The position numbers were made by a program, and so were the translations under genes. Source: Deltaproteobacteria bacterium (GTDB lineage: Bacteria; Desulfobacterota; Desulfobacteria; Desulfobacterales; ETH-SRB1). From it: 7,071 bases of DNA. A model generated the notes under the pieces. It saw only the letters and a program-made list of their open reading frames with translations, had not been told where the DNA came from and searched no databases. This document shows positions 5,796 to 7,071 of this stretch, in pieces; positions within the stretch are counted from its first letter, which is position 1, and each line of letters opens with the position of its first letter. The stretch covers positions 1-7,071 of the forward strand of contig JAJSZO010000134.1 of assembly GCA_030262795.1 (NCBI GenBank). Reading direction: 5' to 3'.

Positions 5796-5862
5796 ACGGT
5801 TTACGGTTCACGGTTTCATGTTTTGAATAGCCGTAAACTGCAAACCGTAAAGTGTAATCCGT
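5796..5862. repeat. Heptamer-phased inverted repeat between lolA and nadA
   Basis: On the plus strand ACGGTTT, ACGGTTC, ACGGTTT run in tandem (5796-5816). The opposite arm (5831-5862), read on the minus strand, gives ACGGATT, ACACTTT, ACGGTTT, GCAGTTT, ACGG in the same 7-base phase. The arms are separated by 14 bases and can form a long imperfect hairpin. It starts 3 bases past the lolA stop. There is no T-tract in the lolA direction, so it may stabilise or attenuate the message rather than terminate it. Confidence 0.6.
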
Positions 5863-5865
5863 TGC

Positions 5866-6561
5866 TTATTCATCAAGTTTCAGCACATCTGTACCATAAG
5901 GTATATTAAAAATAAATATCGAATCGTTTGGATTCTCCAATAGTTTAATATCAATCAGCTTTATTCGAGTCTCATCGCCGTATGCATTATATGTAACAAT
6001 CTCTTCAAGATAAAATGTCTTCTTTGAAATTGACAGGTTTATGTATGATAAATCACTTGTTTTCTTTAGCGGCAACAGCTTAAGTATATAATAATCGTTG
6101 CTGTCAGTATTTTCCAGAGTAATATTGAACTGTTGTTTGATAAGCTTAATGTCTGAAAGAAAACTGGCACCCTTGCCATCTCCAAAAAATGATGGAAATT
6201 TCCCTATTATAACCTGGTTATCATCCGGTCTGTAAACCCATAGATTTTTACCATCTGTAACTATAATCTGTTTGTCAGGCTTTTCATACTCCCATCTCAT
6301 CTTGTCAGGACGCTTAACCGTTATTTTGCCCGATGCAGAATCCGTTATATCCATTGCCTTTAATGTCGATTCCTGAACAAAACAAGCAGAAAAGCCGGCA
6401 AGAACATACTTTTTCTCAACTTTGTCTATAATTTTATCAAGTAAAATATTCGATTCCTGCAATTTTGAATCTTGACGCATGGATAAATCTTTGCATAACG
6501 CATGCTGTACATTTAAAGAAATAAGAGTACATAAAATACATATGACTAATTTAAATCGCAT
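5866..6561 (-). CDS. lolA: Outer-membrane lipoprotein carrier protein LolA
   Basis: A 231-residue periplasmic chaperone that takes lipoproteins released from the inner membrane by LolCDE and carries them to the outer membrane. Residues 1-23 form a signal peptide: MRFK, a hydrophobic core LVICILCTLISL, then HALC with a likely cleavage before K24. The C23 context (HALC) does not fit a good lipobox, so signal peptidase I is more likely. The mature part shows the family core: ILLDKIIDKVEKKY, SACFVQESTLKA, SGKITVKRPDKMRWEYEKPDKQIIVTDGKNLWVYRP (about 77-112) and a PNDSIFIFNIPYGTDV ending. The length is slightly above the usual 200-odd because of the leader and a linker at 24-38. The start is supported by CGGAG (6571-6575) 9 bases upstream. 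It appears to be the first gene of a transcript continuing into nadA. Confidence 0.9.
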   Translation of the reverse strand: MRFKLVICILCTLISLNVQHALCKDLSMRQDSKLQESNILLDKIIDKVEKKYVLAGFSACFVQESTLKAMDITDSASGKITVKRPDKMRWEYEKPDKQIIVTDGKNLWVYRPDDNQVIIGKFPSFFGDGKGASFLSDIKLIKQQFNITLENTDSNDYYILKLLPLKKTSDLSYINLSISKKTFYLEEIVTYNAYGDETRIKLIDIKLLENPNDSIFIFNIPYGTDVLKLDE

Positions 6562-6693
6562 ATTAGAAGACTCCGTATTAATGAATTTAAGACCTCACCA
6601 TTAAATTAAATGGCCGGTAAATATATTTTTATTTAATTAACGCATGTTTTTACCAAAATCAAATATAATTTTTCCGTAATCTGTATCTTTAGA
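6562..6693. other. AT-rich leader upstream of lolA
   Basis: This holds the lolA Shine-Dalgarno (CGGAG, 6571-6575, minus strand) and an interrupted palindrome CCATTAAATTAAATGG (6598-6613), whose CCATT and AATGG ends pair. The lolA promoter should lie here, but no -35/-10 pair with good spacing stood out. No gene is supported in this part. Confidence 0.4.
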
Positions 6694-6719
6694 GCAGACA
6701 CGGAGGCCTGCCCCTACGG
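6694..6719. repeat. Fragment of a GC-rich palindromic repeat
   Basis: GCAGACACGGAGGCCTGCCCCTACGG differs sharply from its AT-rich surroundings (key parts: GCAGACACGG and CCTGCCCCTACGG). On the other strand it begins CCGTAGGGGCAGGCC, which resembles GTAGGGGCAGGC-type intergenic repeats I associate with deltaproteobacterial genomes. It lies exactly where the HsdR-like reading frame loses its family resemblance, consistent with insertion. Confidence 0.4.
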
Positions 6720-6726
6720 ATTTCAA

Positions 6727-6804
6727 TTTTTCAAACACAACAAAATGAATGACATCTAACAGCGTTTCCTTGTTCAGCATTTCCTTTATTAGGGTTTCCA
6801 TTTG
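6727..6804 (-). pseudogene. Relic resembling type I restriction subunit HsdR
   Basis: On the minus strand a short frame reads QMETLIKEMLNKETLLDVIHFVVFEK. This resembles the conserved stretch of HsdR just after its nuclease domain (typically ...LIKGM..K..LLDLIRHFIVFE...), with one residue apparently missing before HF. The family resemblance is only about 26 residues. The frame continues through a GC-rich repeat to a stop at 6637-6639 and lacks both nuclease and helicase parts. I infer a decayed fragment of a type I restriction locus. The match is from memory of the family and could be chance. Confidence 0.35.
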
Positions 6805-6811
6805 CCCGATC

Positions 6812-7071
6812 AATGAGGATAATCGTGGACCCAAGGCCCCCTGGAAATATATTAACAGCATCCGCAAAACCATCAAGAAACTCATCCGTGAACATCCTGA
6901 CTGAACAGATAAGCAGATTGCAGATACTGCTGCAAAGCAGCTTGAAACGACTATTTCCAGAAGCGCCGTAGCCCGTATCAGGATAGCAAATCAAGATACA
7001 GAGATTGAACGGCCTACCAGGTACGACCTTGAAGAACTCGCTAAAATCGCTGATACTATTGATGTGAAGCA
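6812..7071 (+). pseudogene. Broken or recoded helix-turn-helix-like reading frame, running off the window
   Basis: The plus-strand frame from 6812 reads NEDNRGPKAPWKYINSIRKT and then KKLIREHPD, meets TGA at 6902-6904, and continues for 55 codons without a stop to the window edge: TDKQIADTAAKQLETTISRS, AVARIRIANQ, then RPTRYDLEELAKIADTIDVK. The residues on both sides of the TGA look like one domain (HPD-[W]-TDKQIAD, with ISRSAVARIR as a recognition helix), so a TGG to TGA change is the simplest explanation. No start codon or Shine-Dalgarno sits close after the TGA, and the true 5' end is unclear. I do not recognise the family. Part of the left end may overlap the HsdR-like relic. Confidence 0.4.

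Noticed and set aside
5863..5865. A CRISPR array formed by the period-7 repeats near lolA and nadA
   Set aside because: The repeat units are 7 bp, contiguous and without spacers; no cas genes are present.
6902..6904. The TGA as a selenocysteine codon
   Set aside because: The context suggests tryptophan in a DNA-binding-like domain, not a redox site, and no SECIS-like hairpin stood out just after it.
6731..6994. Minus-strand 87-residue frame at the right end
   Set aside because: The translation shows no recognisable family or plausible start, and it opposes the more coding-like plus-strand frame.

Overview
The window reads as a chromosomal stretch from a Gram-negative anaerobe, most likely a Desulfobacterota (sulfate-reducer-type deltaproteobacterium). 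The reasons are an IHF-alpha subunit, a LolA periplasmic carrier (so a didermic envelope), a short NadA of about 297 residues, an HD-domain protein with an N-terminal zinc ribbon of a kind I associate with that group, and intergenic DNA full of short palindromic and heptamer-phased repeats. The taxonomic call is inference; no marker RNA is present.

Layout. Positions 3-821 (+) are the 3' end of an NAD-dependent DNA ligase-like gene (Cys4 zinc finger, HhH repeats, BRCT domain), cut by the window start. The spacer 822-1086 holds a large imperfect palindrome. ihfA follows (1087-1371, +), then a 148-bp MITE-like element (1374-1521), an unrecognised 169-residue gene (1549-2058, +), an HD-domain metal-dependent phosphohydrolase (2175-2903, +), an archaeal-type ATPase_2 P-loop protein (2923-4029, +) and yebC (4092-4838, +). 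On the opposite strand lolA (5866-6561) reads into nadA (4885-5778), probably as one transcript that ends at an intrinsic terminator between nadA and the convergent yebC. The last 500 bp (6562-7071) carry no intact gene. They hold an AT-rich lolA leader, a fragment of a palindromic repeat, a short relic resembling type I restriction subunit HsdR, and a plus-strand reading frame interrupted by an in-frame TGA.

The most striking feature is repetitive. A sequence close to TTAGGAACGTGGACGAATTA occurs five times in about 2.1 kb, at nearly every gene junction between ligA and the ATPase gene. Two copies supply the stop codon of the upstream gene, one variant copy supplies the Shine-Dalgarno of the HD gene, and one pair forms the inverted ends of the MITE-like element. 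A second class of 7-bp-phased repeats, with a different unit at each site, sits just downstream of three other stop codons (169-residue gene, nadA, lolA).

Functionally the genes are mostly housekeeping: DNA joining, nucleoid architecture, a YebC translation/transcription factor, NAD biosynthesis and lipoprotein transport. I see no complete defence or mobile system. No tRNA, rRNA or CRISPR array was recognised. The least explained items are the repeat families, the 169-residue protein, the cysteine-rich HD protein and the decayed right end.
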